A DNA stretch of 64,000 bases from Aquila chrysaetos chrysaetos (lineage: Eukaryota; Chordata; Aves; Accipitriformes; Accipitridae): positions 23,354,932 through 23,418,931 of the forward strand of contig NC_044016.1 of assembly GCF_900496995.4 (NCBI RefSeq), given 5' to 3'. The translations under genes and the position numbers were made by a program. Every line of letters begins with the position of its first letter. Positions within the stretch are counted from its first letter, which is position 1. Below, piece after piece: positions 1-11,564 of this stretch. The notes under the pieces are model-generated. The model was not told the origin of the DNA. It saw nothing but the letters and a program-made list of their open reading frames with translations, and ran no database searches.

Positions 1-3000
1 AATCAACCACAGATTAAGCTCTTAGCTTTCATCTTGCTGACCAGACTGAACAGTGAGGAGATGTCTGGCTGCAGGTGAAGAATGCTCTGTGCTAGGAGAT
101 GACGAGGCCTCTTTTGAAGGAGATCAAGAGGCTCTATTTCTTATATTTTCCTGTAACTGCCTTTTGCTGCCTGCTGTGCCGAGCTGAGCAAGATGTGAGG
201 GGCAGACTGGTGGACTCCAACCCCATCTTTGCTTTTAACAGCAGAATTACTTCTGCTGTTTGTGACTAGATTTTTCCCTCTGCAGGGGTGACTGCGTGTG
301 GAAACCTCTAATGCTGGGCTTTTGAAACCTGAAAGGCCAAGCATGACTACAGGGTTATTGCTTTTCATCTGGCTACATATTTCTTCTCTGAAAAAAAGAG
401 CCTCTAGGCTCTAATGTTGTGGGTAGTCCAACATGAGGGAAATATTTCAGTTGTGCCTTGGTCCTTGATTAACAAGGGTATGATATCGGTGTCTCAAGGT
501 GGACTGGACTTAGGGCCAAAGAAGGAGCCTGAGGCCTCTCTTGCTGCTGATATGCCCATATCACTTCCAAAGAAGTTTGTGTTCCCTCTTGTGAAGCCTC
601 TGTGCCTGTCTGTGTGTTTGTGCTCTTCCCTGGGGGTTCAGGTGGGCAGGATCCCAGATAATGCTGGCTCCTGAAGATGGTACCCTGAGGTGAATTAAGC
701 TGTTTGGTTTGGGATGTGCAACTTTTTCAGCAGATTTGCAGCCATAGGCATAGATACCAAGTTCATGTTCCCAGCTTTTCTAGACATTTACTCTTTAAAT
801 ACAAATGCTGAAAGAGCTTAGAGTCTGGTGTCACTACAGCCAAGTGGCCCATCCACTCTCTCTTGGTTTCTCTGTCAGTGCAGGATAGCTCTATAGATAG
901 TGCAAGCAATTCATCATAGGTATGGACAGCAATATAGGGACTTTTGGATGAAATTCTAGGTACTATGCTACCTATGAAACTACATTTTACAGTCTGTCAT
1001 GACCAAGGCTGTAGTTGGAGAGTGAAAAGGAGAGGAATTTGCTAACTAGGATGCAAACTGAAGCTTTCTAGGGGCTTAAACAGTTTACATGACACACCAT
1101 TTTAATTGATGTAAACCCTTCCAGCAAGGAGGCAGAAGAGGATTTACTGAGCTTGGAAATAATTAAAATCATGCTGAAACTTTCCTAACAGGTGCTAAAT
1201 ATGACGTAGTGTGTGGTCTCCCTGAACAGGGTTGGCTTTCCCTATGTATGGGAAAGTGCAATGTCGGATGTTTCAATGCATGCACATGGACAAACAATGC
1301 TTTTATGGCATATTAAGAACAGTTTGGTTTATGGCTCTTTAGAAGCACCTTAAAATCTTGTTCTATGATGACTTTAGCAGAGCTGTCTAATTTCCAAGAT
1401 GTGCTTCTAAAGCAGTATGAGGTTTGTACCTGGTTTTTATTAACTATATTACAAGCTAAAAATAAACCAAGTTGCAGACAGCTGACAGCAATGTGGACCC
1501 TCAATGTGTTTCATTAAAAGTAATAATAATTCTCAGGGTCATGGAGGCAGAGATCAAACTCTTTTTGATTCCTGGAAGCCCTTTTGCTTGTCTGGGAGAG
1601 GAAAGTAACCTGACAGTCTTTGAAATTTACTGATACTCATCAAGATCGCTGGACTTTGAATGGAGCTTTACTTAATTATGAACTTTAACCCCATGTTTTA
1701 GATTGTTCTTGGACAAACTAAGTGGCTTTGCTGTGCCTTGCAGGCTACTGGTGGAGACGTTTTCTGGTAGTGTGTATAAAAGGATCCTGGGGTTGTATGT
1801 TGAAAATTGTCAACTGCAAGTACAGAATTACAATGAGGGTGGTCTAATTTTTTTAGACTAGCATAGGGATGTGGTGATTCTCTCTAATTTGTTATTTCAT
1901 CATGTCTGAGTGCTTTTGTGAAGAATGGACTCAAACTGACTTGGGAGTTAAAGTTTCAATAGAGAAATTCATCGGACCTCTGCAGGAGTGCAAGCTAGTT
2001 ACTGAGCACAGGTGAGGGCCAGTCCCTTGAAAGGAGCATTATAAAAAAACCTAGCCTGGCCAGAGCCAGACAAATGAAAAGAAATATTCTAGAACATTGG
2101 CCTTATTTTAATCTTTACTATGTAAGCCTATGCTGCTGTTGAAATCTCTTTCCCCAAGAGTCATATTTCACTGAAGTCTGTCTTTTTGAATAGTGCTGCT
2201 ATTAAGCAGTCAAAACTAAAAAGGCAATAAACCACATGCATTTAAGTTGAAAACACGTACCTTCTGATAAATTTGGAGACAATTTCTGTGGCACAGTTTA
2301 ATAAAACTTGTTTTGGTGAACATCTGTAAACAAATGTTTCTGTGCATTGGATAGAAAAAAGCCTCTAAAAAATCTGAAGTACAGTTTTGATACCTTGTTT
2401 TGGTAACTCAACAAAATGTTTCTGGAGACTGGGAAAGCAAGCCTTCCGTGAATGATTTTTGACCAATATCTGAGCAAGGATCAGAGAGTAAAGGGGGGAG
2501 AAAAAAACCACGCCCACCACAAACCAAACACTGGAAAGTAAAAGGTAGAGTTCTAATTTCTAGTTATTTTTGAAGTGCTGTTCAGTGGCCTGAATTCCCC
2601 TGTCCAGATTTGGATTGACAAAAATTGTAATTTGTTTCCTATCTTTAAAATTTAATTTTCAGTATGCAGTAAATTAAGAAAAAATGCAGTAAAATGTAAT
2701 GGCTAGATTAGGGACTTAGGTGTTTGCAAACATGTTGCTCTATAGCTCTTCCTCGCTTAAATCCTGACTACCAAGTTTGACTGAAGACATGCCATGCATT
2801 TACTATTGTCTTGATATTTGGAAACATGTGAAAATAGTGACAGTACTTTGCAAGGAATTTATTTGTAAAATACTGACGGGAAAGCTTACATTCTTTGATT
2901 TATCACCATTACAATAAACACCGACTTCTGTGGTAAAACTCAGTGAGCAAACCATGTCTTAAATTGCATGTCTACTTCACTTACTGCTATAGGTAAGGTT

Positions 3001-3778
3001 GCTGCATGTAGTGCTTAATTGTTACTTCAAGTATCAAAGACACTGTGGTGCTATTTAGAACTTTAAAAGCATTAAAACCTTTGAAAGGAGTGGGGGATTT
3101 TCACCAATGGGTCATACCTATGTTCACTGGTCCCAGTGATTCGGGAGTGGCTCTTTGTTAGACCCTTTGCTCAGGAAGCATCCTGGACCAGCCCTGCTCC
3201 TGCAGGTGAGACTTCGTTCCTGAAGTCAAGTGGAGAATTCCCCCCCTCTCTGCACTGGCCCAGGTCTTTGGGGAGAGCTGGCAGTACATGCGGTTCCTGT
3301 TAGTTCAGAAAACAGAACATCTGGGGAAGATGCGAATGACTTACTGGCTCGGTTCAGCAGCAGGAAAGCCGGTGACAGATCATTCTGGGCAGATAGATCC
3401 TCTCCATTATGTGCTGAAGCAGGGAGCAAATGCACATAAAATCACAAAATATGCAGCTCAGAACAGCAGGAGATGGGCAGTAATGGGCTGTCTTATGTGG
3501 CCTTTCCCTGTTCCTGCCTCTGGGGATGTTTCCTAAAGGAAGGTGAAGGGAAGGCTTTTCTCATCCAGTGGGGGTGGGGGGCAGTGCTGAGGAAAAGCGC
3601 TTCCTAGGGACAGTGGTGGGTTTCCCAGGGTGATGCCCATACAGGCTTAACTTCAAGAGGAAAGCGAACCAGTGGTGAACATATTATTTGCTATGTGTTT
3701 GCTATAAAAAATCTGAAGGAAAAAGCCTATAGTGTGGTGGGTAGTTACTATTATTGTGAAGGTAGAATGACTAGACTG
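1..3778. other. Non-coding, apparently unique AT-rich sequence
   Basis: Only short frames without protein character are present. The neighbour expected downstream of CYP1B1 in vertebrates is RMDN2, on the opposite strand. I looked for its C-terminal TPR exons here on the plus strand and found none I could support. Confidence 0.5.
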
Positions 3779-3865
3779 GCTCTAGGAGGCCCTGCTTGAT
3801 CAGGGGGTTGGACCAGATGAGTTCCAGAGGTGCCTTCCCATCTCAACCAGTCTGTGATTCTGTGA
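3779..3865 (+). mobile_element. CR1 LINE 3' tail fragment
   Basis: The segment contains the CR1 3' UTR core (GTTGGACCAGATGAGTTCC, then AGAGGTGCCTTCCCATCTCA) and ends with CTGTGATTCTGTGA, the terminal octamer repeat of the family. Only about 90 bases remain and there is no coding part. It is diverged but unmistakable. Confidence 0.8.
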
Positions 3866-6800
3866 CATCAGGTAGTCAAATTGAGTTAGACTCTGCAACA
3901 TGGCCCGGTTAAATCAGTGTGGCTTATTTCCTCAACCCCTAAGGAAATGTGTCCCAGCAGTGTAAGAGTATTGTTTTTTTCTAATCTAACTGCACCACTG
4001 AAGATGTTCTGTAGCTTAACATGTCTGTTTCTAAGCAGGGCAGACCTAAATATCTGTCTCTAGCATATGGTGAGTAGTAAGGGAGGGACATGGTGCATCA
4101 ATAACCTGAACGGTAGGTGTTCAGTACAAGCAGACCTGAACGGTAGGTGTTCAGTACAAGCAGGCTGTCTACGCTCTCTCATCAGTACAAGCAGGCTGTC
4201 TATGCTCTCTCATCAGCAGAGATAAAAGGGCAGACGGGATGAATTGTCCTCTGAAGGGGCATGTGTGTGTGTCTTCATCAATTACAACGTGTGGTCCCTA
4301 GGGTACCCTGGGGAGCTGTTGTACCTGGGGATGGGGCAGCATTTAGTAGCTGCTCGCATTCTTTTTCCTCATTTTCATTCTCCTCAGTGTGATGAAACAT
4401 TTCTTTCTATTTTCTCTGGCCTGTTATTTTAACATTTCTCCTTCTCTGCTCTGTTCTCCTTCTCACTTCTCAACTGCCCCAATTTTCCCTATACTTATTC
4501 CTCCATACATACAGAATCTTCTTTGCTATTCAACCTGAAGAACTACTGCTTCTATTAGCATACGATCAAACCCCGCTGGATTTCCCCAAAAGACAGGAAG
4601 GTGCCTATTTAGAAAATAAAATAAAAATAAATACATATGGCTTGACTTCAGTGAAATAACTGACTAAATTCTTTTGCCAGCTACAGTTGTGTGTATTTCG
4701 GGGAAATATTTGAAGAGAGGGATGACAAATCCTCAGGGAGGAACTTCTTCATGATTACATGAAGACGTTGACTGTATATGAATGTAAGGATGCATGAAGC
4801 CCTGCTAACTGGATCTTTGCTAGGGAAAAGGTTACGGTCTAATCCGGATACAGTTTGGGGCTATAAAGAGAGCTAAAGAGGTCTGGTCCCTTCATTAACT
4901 GACGTTTCATAAACCCTAGAAGAAAGCATCTGTTCTCTTGAGAGTAAAAGTTACCTTTACTTTCCAATCCTTATGTATCTGTTCTGCTTTCACTATTTCA
5001 ACCATTCAGAAAACTGATGGAGCATCTATTTATTCCAAGAACTTCCCTAATGGTTTCCATTCTGCTGTACGGTTCTATGTTTTTATACGCAATGAAAACT
5101 ACTGTATGCACTTAACTCTGGGAACAGGCTAGAGCTATTTACTGAAGCAGAAAAGTATTGTATTAGGGTAAGAGATAGCTTGTGAAGATAAGAAAAGAAT
5201 CTTTCTGGCTTTCAGTAAGACATGAAGATATTTGAAACAGTGTTGTATAGTGAATACGTTATCAGCCAAAAGCTTTGAACTCTGGCTCTGCTGATGACTT
5301 CAAGAAAATTAGTACCTTGTCCTTGAAATGCAGCAGACAACATTGTCAGTGTGCTGTAGACCTGTGTGCACAGATGCTAAGTATCTTAGTCTTAATGCGA
5401 GCAGGAATAGGATTTTTTTGTACAAGGTTTCAGTTCAAGTATAATGTCACTGGAGGATCTGCCTTGTAATTCTCTGGGGAACTTTCTTAATTAGATATTT
5501 ATCTAAACCAGATTTTTTTTCCCCCTCCTTTATGGGAATTCATCCTTGTTTAATTTTATTAAACATTTTCTATGGTGTTTCTTACCAAAGCCCGTTGGCT
5601 GATCTGCCCTCAGGTCACTGAGGCACAAGTGCTTGTCACATACTTGGAAGATGCAGGCTTGGCAGGATGTTAGGCACCTGAGAGAAAGAATGCTCATCCA
5701 GAGAAAGCTGGTGGAAAACACTTCCCTTTTGTTCCTGTGCTGCCTGGAAGGGTTGCCTAGAAAGCTTCCCTGCAGGGCATACTGTTCTGGAGTGTAGGTA
5801 CAGCTCTTCCTCGCTTCTGCCAGAAACAGAAAGATGAACATAGTTGCAACTTGGAACAAGTTGCAGCAGGCCGCCATGTCCCAGCAGCTATATACATGAA
5901 CGAAAGGAAGGAAAAGGAGTTTTATTACAATGAGACAAAGGTTCATTTAGGAATCTCATTTTTCATTAGGGTAGTTATTGTGAAGTCTGAGTTTAATTTC
6001 TGGTGGCACTCTTTTTTTTACTTGAATTGAGTTATTTAAATTTCCTGTACCACAAAAGATTAATAGCTTCACAATTTATGATTTTTCTCTGTAGAGTGAA
6101 AAAGTATAATTAAAAATAAGATATACAATAGAATTAAATTTTCAAACTGCGTCTTGGAAGTTTTTCACAGAGTAGAAAGCATAAAAGAAGCATGGAGTAT
6201 TGTTTCATGCTATTCTGCCGATGACTGCAAGCCATACTTGCTTCGTGAAGTCAAAATTTGTCTTATATCTTGCTTTTGTACTGGGAACAAGGGTGTCTCA
6301 CTCCACTTCTCCACTTCAGTTATGATGAGTAGAGTAGTCCAAAAAGCGGAGGGTGTTCTGTTATTCTTAGCACAGAAAACATGATTATGTGAAATCCCAT
6401 TTATTATCATGAGAGGATTAGAAGCCTGTTTCTGCATGATAACTGTTATGTTCTTACCAGAGCTCAGGCTGGGAGAAGGGAGATTGTAGAAATAAAGTCT
6501 ACTCTTGTAGAACTGTCCTTGCCAACAAAAGGTGGTCCATCACTGAAAATACACCAGTATCAGAGGATAAAAGCAGTTCTGGAGCATCCTGCAATATACA
6601 CGCCATTCTTCCCCTAGGGGATATTGATCAGCAAGCCTAGATATGACTGAAGACATAACTGTATAGCGTGGGAATATCCAACTGATACAAACCTCTTCCT
6701 GCTCAGCTTGCTCAAATAAATGACCCTGACCTGCTCTGAATGGATCCTCTAGACCAGTAGTGTTTCTGTCTGGTGTAGTGTCCCCTCCTTCCACCACTCT

Positions 6801-7016
6801 GTCTGAATGTCAAGAGGAAAATTTCCCCAAAAGGTATTCAGACTGTTACAGCTGGGCCGTCTTTTCCTCCCCACTGTTCTCACGCACTGGGGATGCTGAG
6901 GTCAGGAGAATGACAGACTCTCCACGGCTTTCTGTTGTAGACTGGTTTTGTTTTCAAATCCTGCTGCCTGCATGGCACAGCCCAATCCCCATGGAGGACC
7001 CCAATAAGGACTATGG
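3866..7016. other. Non-coding sequence with the tandem duplication and no gene seen
   Basis: Apart from 4104-4212 I see no repeat I can name. A 138-codon minus-strand frame at 5530-5946 starts with ATG in a poor context and resembles nothing known. The segment at 5275-5330 hints at a MIR-like SINE but is too short to call. Confidence 0.45.
4104..4212 (+). repeat. Compound tandem duplication: 30-bp unit twice, then 31-bp unit twice
   Basis: The unit starting ACCTGAACGGTAGGTGTTCA occupies 4104-4133 and 4134-4163 with no mismatch. Overlapping its end, a second unit starting TCAGTACAAGCAGGCTGTCT occupies 4151-4181 and 4182-4212 with one C/T difference. The two arrays share the TCAGTACAAGCAG segment. 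This is two successive short duplications, recent by their near identity. Confidence 0.9.
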
Positions 7017-8009
7017 TGGGTTGACCCTGGCTGGACACCAGGTGGCCACCAAAGCTGCTCTATCACTCCCCTCCTCAGATGGACAGGTGAGAGAAAATAT
7101 AACGAAAGGCTCGTGGGTTGAGATAAGGACAGGGAAAGATCTCTTACCAGTTGCTGTCATGGGCAAAACAGACTCGACTTGGGGAAAATTAAGTTAATTT
7201 ATTACCACTCAAATCAGAGTAGGATAATGAGAAGTAAAACCAAATCTTAAAATACTTTCCTTCCACCTCTCCCTTCTTCCCGGACACAGCTTCACTCCCA
7301 AATTCCCTACCTCCCCCCAACCCCCAGCAGCACAGGGGGACAGGGAATGGGGGTTGCGGTCAGTTTATCACACATTGTCTCTGTTGCTCCTTCCTCCTCA
7401 GGGGCAGGACTCCTCACACTCCTCCCCTGCTCCAGTGTGGGTCCCTCCCACGGGCTGCAGTCCTTCAGGCACAGAGTGCTCCAGCGTGGGTCCCCCATGG
7501 GGTCACAAGTCCAGAAAACCTGCTCTGTGGGTTCCTCTCTCCACGGGTCCACAGGTCCTGCCAGGAGCCTGCCCCAGCACGGGCTTCCCACAGGGTCACA
7601 GCCTCCTTCGGGCATCCACCTGCTCCGGCATGGGGACCTCCACCGGCTGCAGGTGGATATCTGCTCCACCATGGACCTCCATGGGCTGCAGGGGAATCTG
7701 GGGTCCAGCACCTGGAGCACCTCCTCCCCCTCCTTCTTCACTGACTTTAGGGTGTGCAGAGTTGTTTCTCTCACATGTTCTCACTCCTCTCTCCGGCTGC
7801 AATTGTGCAGTTTGGGGTTTTTTTTCCCCTTCAAAAATCTGTTATCCCAGAGGCACTACTGCCATCGCTGATGGGCTCGGCCTTGGACAGTGTTGGGTCT
7901 GTCTTGGTGCTGGCTGGCATTGGCTCTGTTGGACACAGGGGAAGCTTCTAGCAGCTTCTCACAGAAGCCACCCCTGTAGCCCCAGGTGCTACCAAAACCT
8001 TGCCACACA
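7017..8009 (-). mobile_element. Endogenous retrovirus LTR, about 1 kb, solo copy
   Basis: The block between GGGTTGACCCTGG (left) and TGCCACACAAACCC (right) matches a long LTR family I know from neoavian genomes, read in antisense. Its middle is C-rich, with repeated units containing CTCCAGCGTGGG or TCCACGGG. On the minus strand it starts TGTGTGGCAAGG and ends in CA. An AATAAA signal lies at 7203-7198. No gag, pol or env sequence lies on either side, so it is a solo LTR or a fragment. I could not define a convincing target-site duplication. The open frames of 155-221 codons inside are by-products of its low stop content. Confidence 0.8.
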
Positions 8010-11000
8010 AACCCAATAGAGTTCCTCAGCTCTCATTTCCATGCTTGCTACCTCCCAAATCTATTACTTGAGTTAACAGGCAGTGAGGAGTTAGTATTTA
8101 GACATCCTTTGTCCAAAGTTTTCAGGAAGATAATAACTCATTCTATCTTCAGCCTGGTGTGAAGGTAAGGTTTGGTCCAGGTGCTCTCAGTTTGATGTTC
8201 CCTGCTGCTGATGTCATTGAACCTCTTTAATACCATGTGGACTCTTATCACCCTAATCCTGACACACTTTATGTACAAGCAATGTAAATCACCACTTCTC
8301 TTTTCTTGGAAATCAGAGACCCTGTGCACAGTTCCTCCCTAGCTGGAATCTTCCTTACACTTTAGATATACATTTTCCTCCACTAGCTCTCAGCCACTCC
8401 AGCAAATGACTCCTATATGGCTCTGCAGGTGATTTATACACCTTCAGTAAGTCCTCTGTGCATTTGCTCCCTTCCCCTGCCTCCGCACATGTGCAGCTGA
8501 AATGCCTCGGCATGCTGTATCTTCTGAGTTAACTATGCTGATGGATCAGTGTCCCCAAACAGCACAGATAAAGAGTTTAGGGAATTGAGAGACTCTGGTT
8601 TGATTTGGTTAGCTCTAGCTTTGTGCTTTCAGGCTGGAGCAAGATCTGCTCTAAGTATTGAAGGACAGGGCAACACTAACAAAGCAAAGAATTTTTTGGT
8701 TAGTGGAGCTGTCTGAAAAGTTGGCAAAAAGCCCCAAAGGAGGACTATCAAAGTATTGACTACAGCCATCTTAAATGCTCCAGGCTGTTTGTGCTTAATA
8801 CTGAGCTTGTTTTCACCTGAAAATTGAGTTGGCCTGCTCTGAGTACAAGTGACTGGAACATGAAAAAACTCGGCTGCAAAAATGGAGGGCGATAAACAGC
8901 AAAGTAGTTGTTGAAATTTGAATCACTGTATCTGTGTTGCACTGTATACCAAAATAATGGCACCATTCAGAATCCAGCCCTTTTCTTCATCCATGAAAAA
9001 GCCAGATCCACCTTCAGTGTTATCCCAAGTTGAATTTGTTGTATGGGCAAATGAAACGTCTGAGTAAAATTTAACCAAGCTAAAGATGCAGCAAAGGTAA
9101 ATGTTAACTGTTCGCTTTCCATGGCTAATTTCTCAACTTTTCTCAGGTAAAAGGTAAGCTCCCAATTGCCTAGTCTCTGGTTGCTCTGCCTGGACAATCT
9201 GAACCAATTTCCTACAGACAAACCTACACATCAGTCCCTGCCACTCACAAAACCACACTGGGTCTGATGCAAAACTAGTTGCAACTTGTTGTTGTGAATT
9301 TGCATTTAGTTACATTGTGCCATGACTATGCTGGTATTGATAGCTGTTGCACAGATCCTGGACTGACTCCCTCTTTTCCTCTTTCCAGCAGCGGTTGTTT
9401 CTCAAGTTCTGATGAGTCTTGCTCCTTATTGTTATATTATTGCTATTTATTTCAGCAGCTCTGAACTGACTCCCACTGAAGCCAGCAAGTTTAACTATTG
9501 GCTTCACAAGGAATGTAATGGTACACTTGAATAGCATAAACATATTCTATATCAACTCTGATAGCTCAGCCTCCTTGCTTCCCCTCCTTGTTATGTAGTG
9601 GGGTGGTCTGACAGCTACTGGTTTTCCAAGAAACATATGCTTGTCATAAGTTCTCCCTGTGCTTCCTGTTTTGTGGTTTTGGGTGGGGTTTTTGTGTGTG
9701 TGTGGTGGGGTTTTTGCTGTTGTTTTGGTGGGTTTTGGGGGTTGGTGGTTTTTTTTAAATCCCTTATCTCAACTTGAATGAAAGATGTTACTGAAATTCT
9801 GGGAGATGGACTAAGTGTGTGCATGTGCACATACACAGAGAAAGCAAGTGTGAGATGACATTTGGCTTTCCTGACTCATTGAAATCACTACAACCTGAGC
9901 GTGAAGATTTTTAAAGGAAAAATCTTGTCTTGAATACAGCTGCTTAACTTCTTTGTGCTTTATTTCATGAAGAAAGAGCAACATGTATTTGTCTGGTATT
10001 GCTATGGTGACATCCAGTCACAGATTGGTGAGGAAGGCAGTGGCAGTGCAAACACAAAATCTCATGAGATGTGCATAACTTGCTGTTAGATGTGACCTTG
10101 CCTAGTTTTGAAAATGATACTTTTTCTAACAACTGCTCCAATGAAACAGATGGAAAATGGAAATACAGAATTAAAAAAAAAAATCAAGCCAATTTGCTGA
10201 GTTAGTCTTACTCTATTACCTTAACACTTGGTACTGGCCTACAGTGGGCAATCAGAAACTTTGGGTTCCCTAGTCAACTGGTATAAATAGGATTTGTAGT
10301 GATCTCCAAGAATGTCTCGAGAATGCTTTCTTCATGCCAACTTCTGGCTGCATCAGCACCACAGCTTTTGGCACTAAGGGAGCAGGTCTTCCTATAAAAA
10401 TGTGCTTGTCAACATTGAAGAAGGAGTCTAGACTTCAGCTGTAGACAGCTGGTAAAGCAGAATACCTGGAAATTAATGGGAAGCAGGGACAGTGTGGCAG
10501 CATCTCTTGGCTGTATGAAGTTGCGCTTGGCTTTTACCCAGGGAGGACACCTGCTTTCTATCCACGCTGTGTCCCACTGGTCAGCCCCAGCCACATATGC
10601 GCTGCATGGGATATCTCTGGACTCTACACCTACTCCACAGGTCCTTAGCTACTTCTAGGGGGTCTTTGTAAGTCATCTTCAACTTAGCTCCTTCTGATTT
10701 TGCCAACTCAGCCTGTACTTAGAATCCTGCCCCCTTAGGGAGAAACTCCAGCTGAAAACATCGCAAATCAGGAGGAACTACTGCTACAGTCTGCCCAGCC
10801 TTCTGTCCCACTCAGCTTTTGTTCCACTTTCCTGGGGTTTGGGAAAATGTGAAGGTCTTTTCTAAGATGGCTCTTAAGTAAGCAGGCTTGTGTAGCAGAC
10901 TGGGGAAAAGAAGACAAAGGGGGGTAGGGGTGCTGCTGCATCATGACGAAATGTGTTATATATGCAATATCGGCCACCCTTCACCACAGGATTGCCTTGA

Positions 11001-11564
11001 TTTTGTGAGAGGTTGCTCTGCAAGGGCATGTTAAGGGCCGTTTGGCCCTGAGATTTCCTTCCTGGCACTCCTTACTACACACACCAAGGCCAAACAGCAC
11101 AAACTGGTCCCAAGGGCAGTGGTGGGGATCCAGTATCAGGAGTATATAGGTGCTAGCACTAGATATAGGAGGGAAAAAGAGAAAGGAAAATGAGTGTGTG
11201 GGCTTGAAATAAGGGGAGGTGGAAGTAAACTGACATGCCAGAAGGAAGAACATAGCACAGGAGATTGTGCAGGCTGAGGAGAGATTAACAGGTATTAGAA
11301 GAAAGCAAAAGACATGAGAGAATTCCAATCGATGCAGAGACAAGCAGCAGGGAATGTTCTTAGCAAGGAGCATGAGGAAATTGAACACATGGCAAGGTAT
11401 GAATAAGCAGGCAGACCTGAGAAGCTGTAAGGGGAGGATGGAGAAAAACCTTAAAATCCAGAAATGGGAAGTATATGAACAAATATCTAAAATAATAATA
11501 CTTTCCAAATCAGAAATAATAGTTTTGTTTACCTTGATGTTAGAAAGCCATACATAAACTAAGC
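8010..11564. other. Non-coding interval between the LTR and the CYP1B1 3' end
   Basis: Mostly unique sequence with the GT-rich tract at 9668-9756. The purine-rich plus strand at about 11130-11480 gives a 175-codon minus-strand frame. That frame begins with TTG and is hydrophobic only because of the pyrimidine-rich complement. No gene seen. Confidence 0.5.
9668..9756 (+). repeat. GT/G-rich low-complexity tract
   Basis: The tract is made of TTTTGTGG, GGGTGGGG, a (TG)n run and several GGG to GGGGG clusters separated by T runs. It is an interrupted microsatellite with G-quadruplex potential and no coding content. Confidence 0.7.

Noticed and set aside
5275-5330. Weak MIR-like wording; similar hints at 9938-9990 and 20826-20870
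   Set aside because: Short matches to the CTCTG...GACCTTG or CTTAACTTCTTTGTGC part of MIR, without the flanking core.
5530-5946. A 138-codon minus-strand ATG frame with a hydrophobic start
   Set aside because: Poor initiation context, no family resemblance, and of a length expected by chance in a window this size.
6960-7016. CCAATA near 7000 and near 8012 as a possible target duplication of the 7-kb LTR
   Set aside because: The copies are not at equal distance from plausible TG/CA ends, so the match is probably coincidental.
7307-8019. Open frames of 155-221 codons between 7.3 and 8.0 kb on both strands
   Set aside because: They lie inside the LTR; the LTR sequence is stop-poor and these frames do not encode retroviral proteins.
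1-11500. Exons of RMDN2, the usual tail-to-tail neighbour of CYP1B1
   Set aside because: I searched the plus strand for its C-terminal TPR sequence by eye and found nothing I could support; it may lie outside the window.
10981-11508. A 175-codon hydrophobic minus-strand frame next to the CYP1B1 3' end
   Set aside because: It starts with TTG, and the hydrophobicity comes from the pyrimidine-rich strand; no splice sites or homology support a gene.
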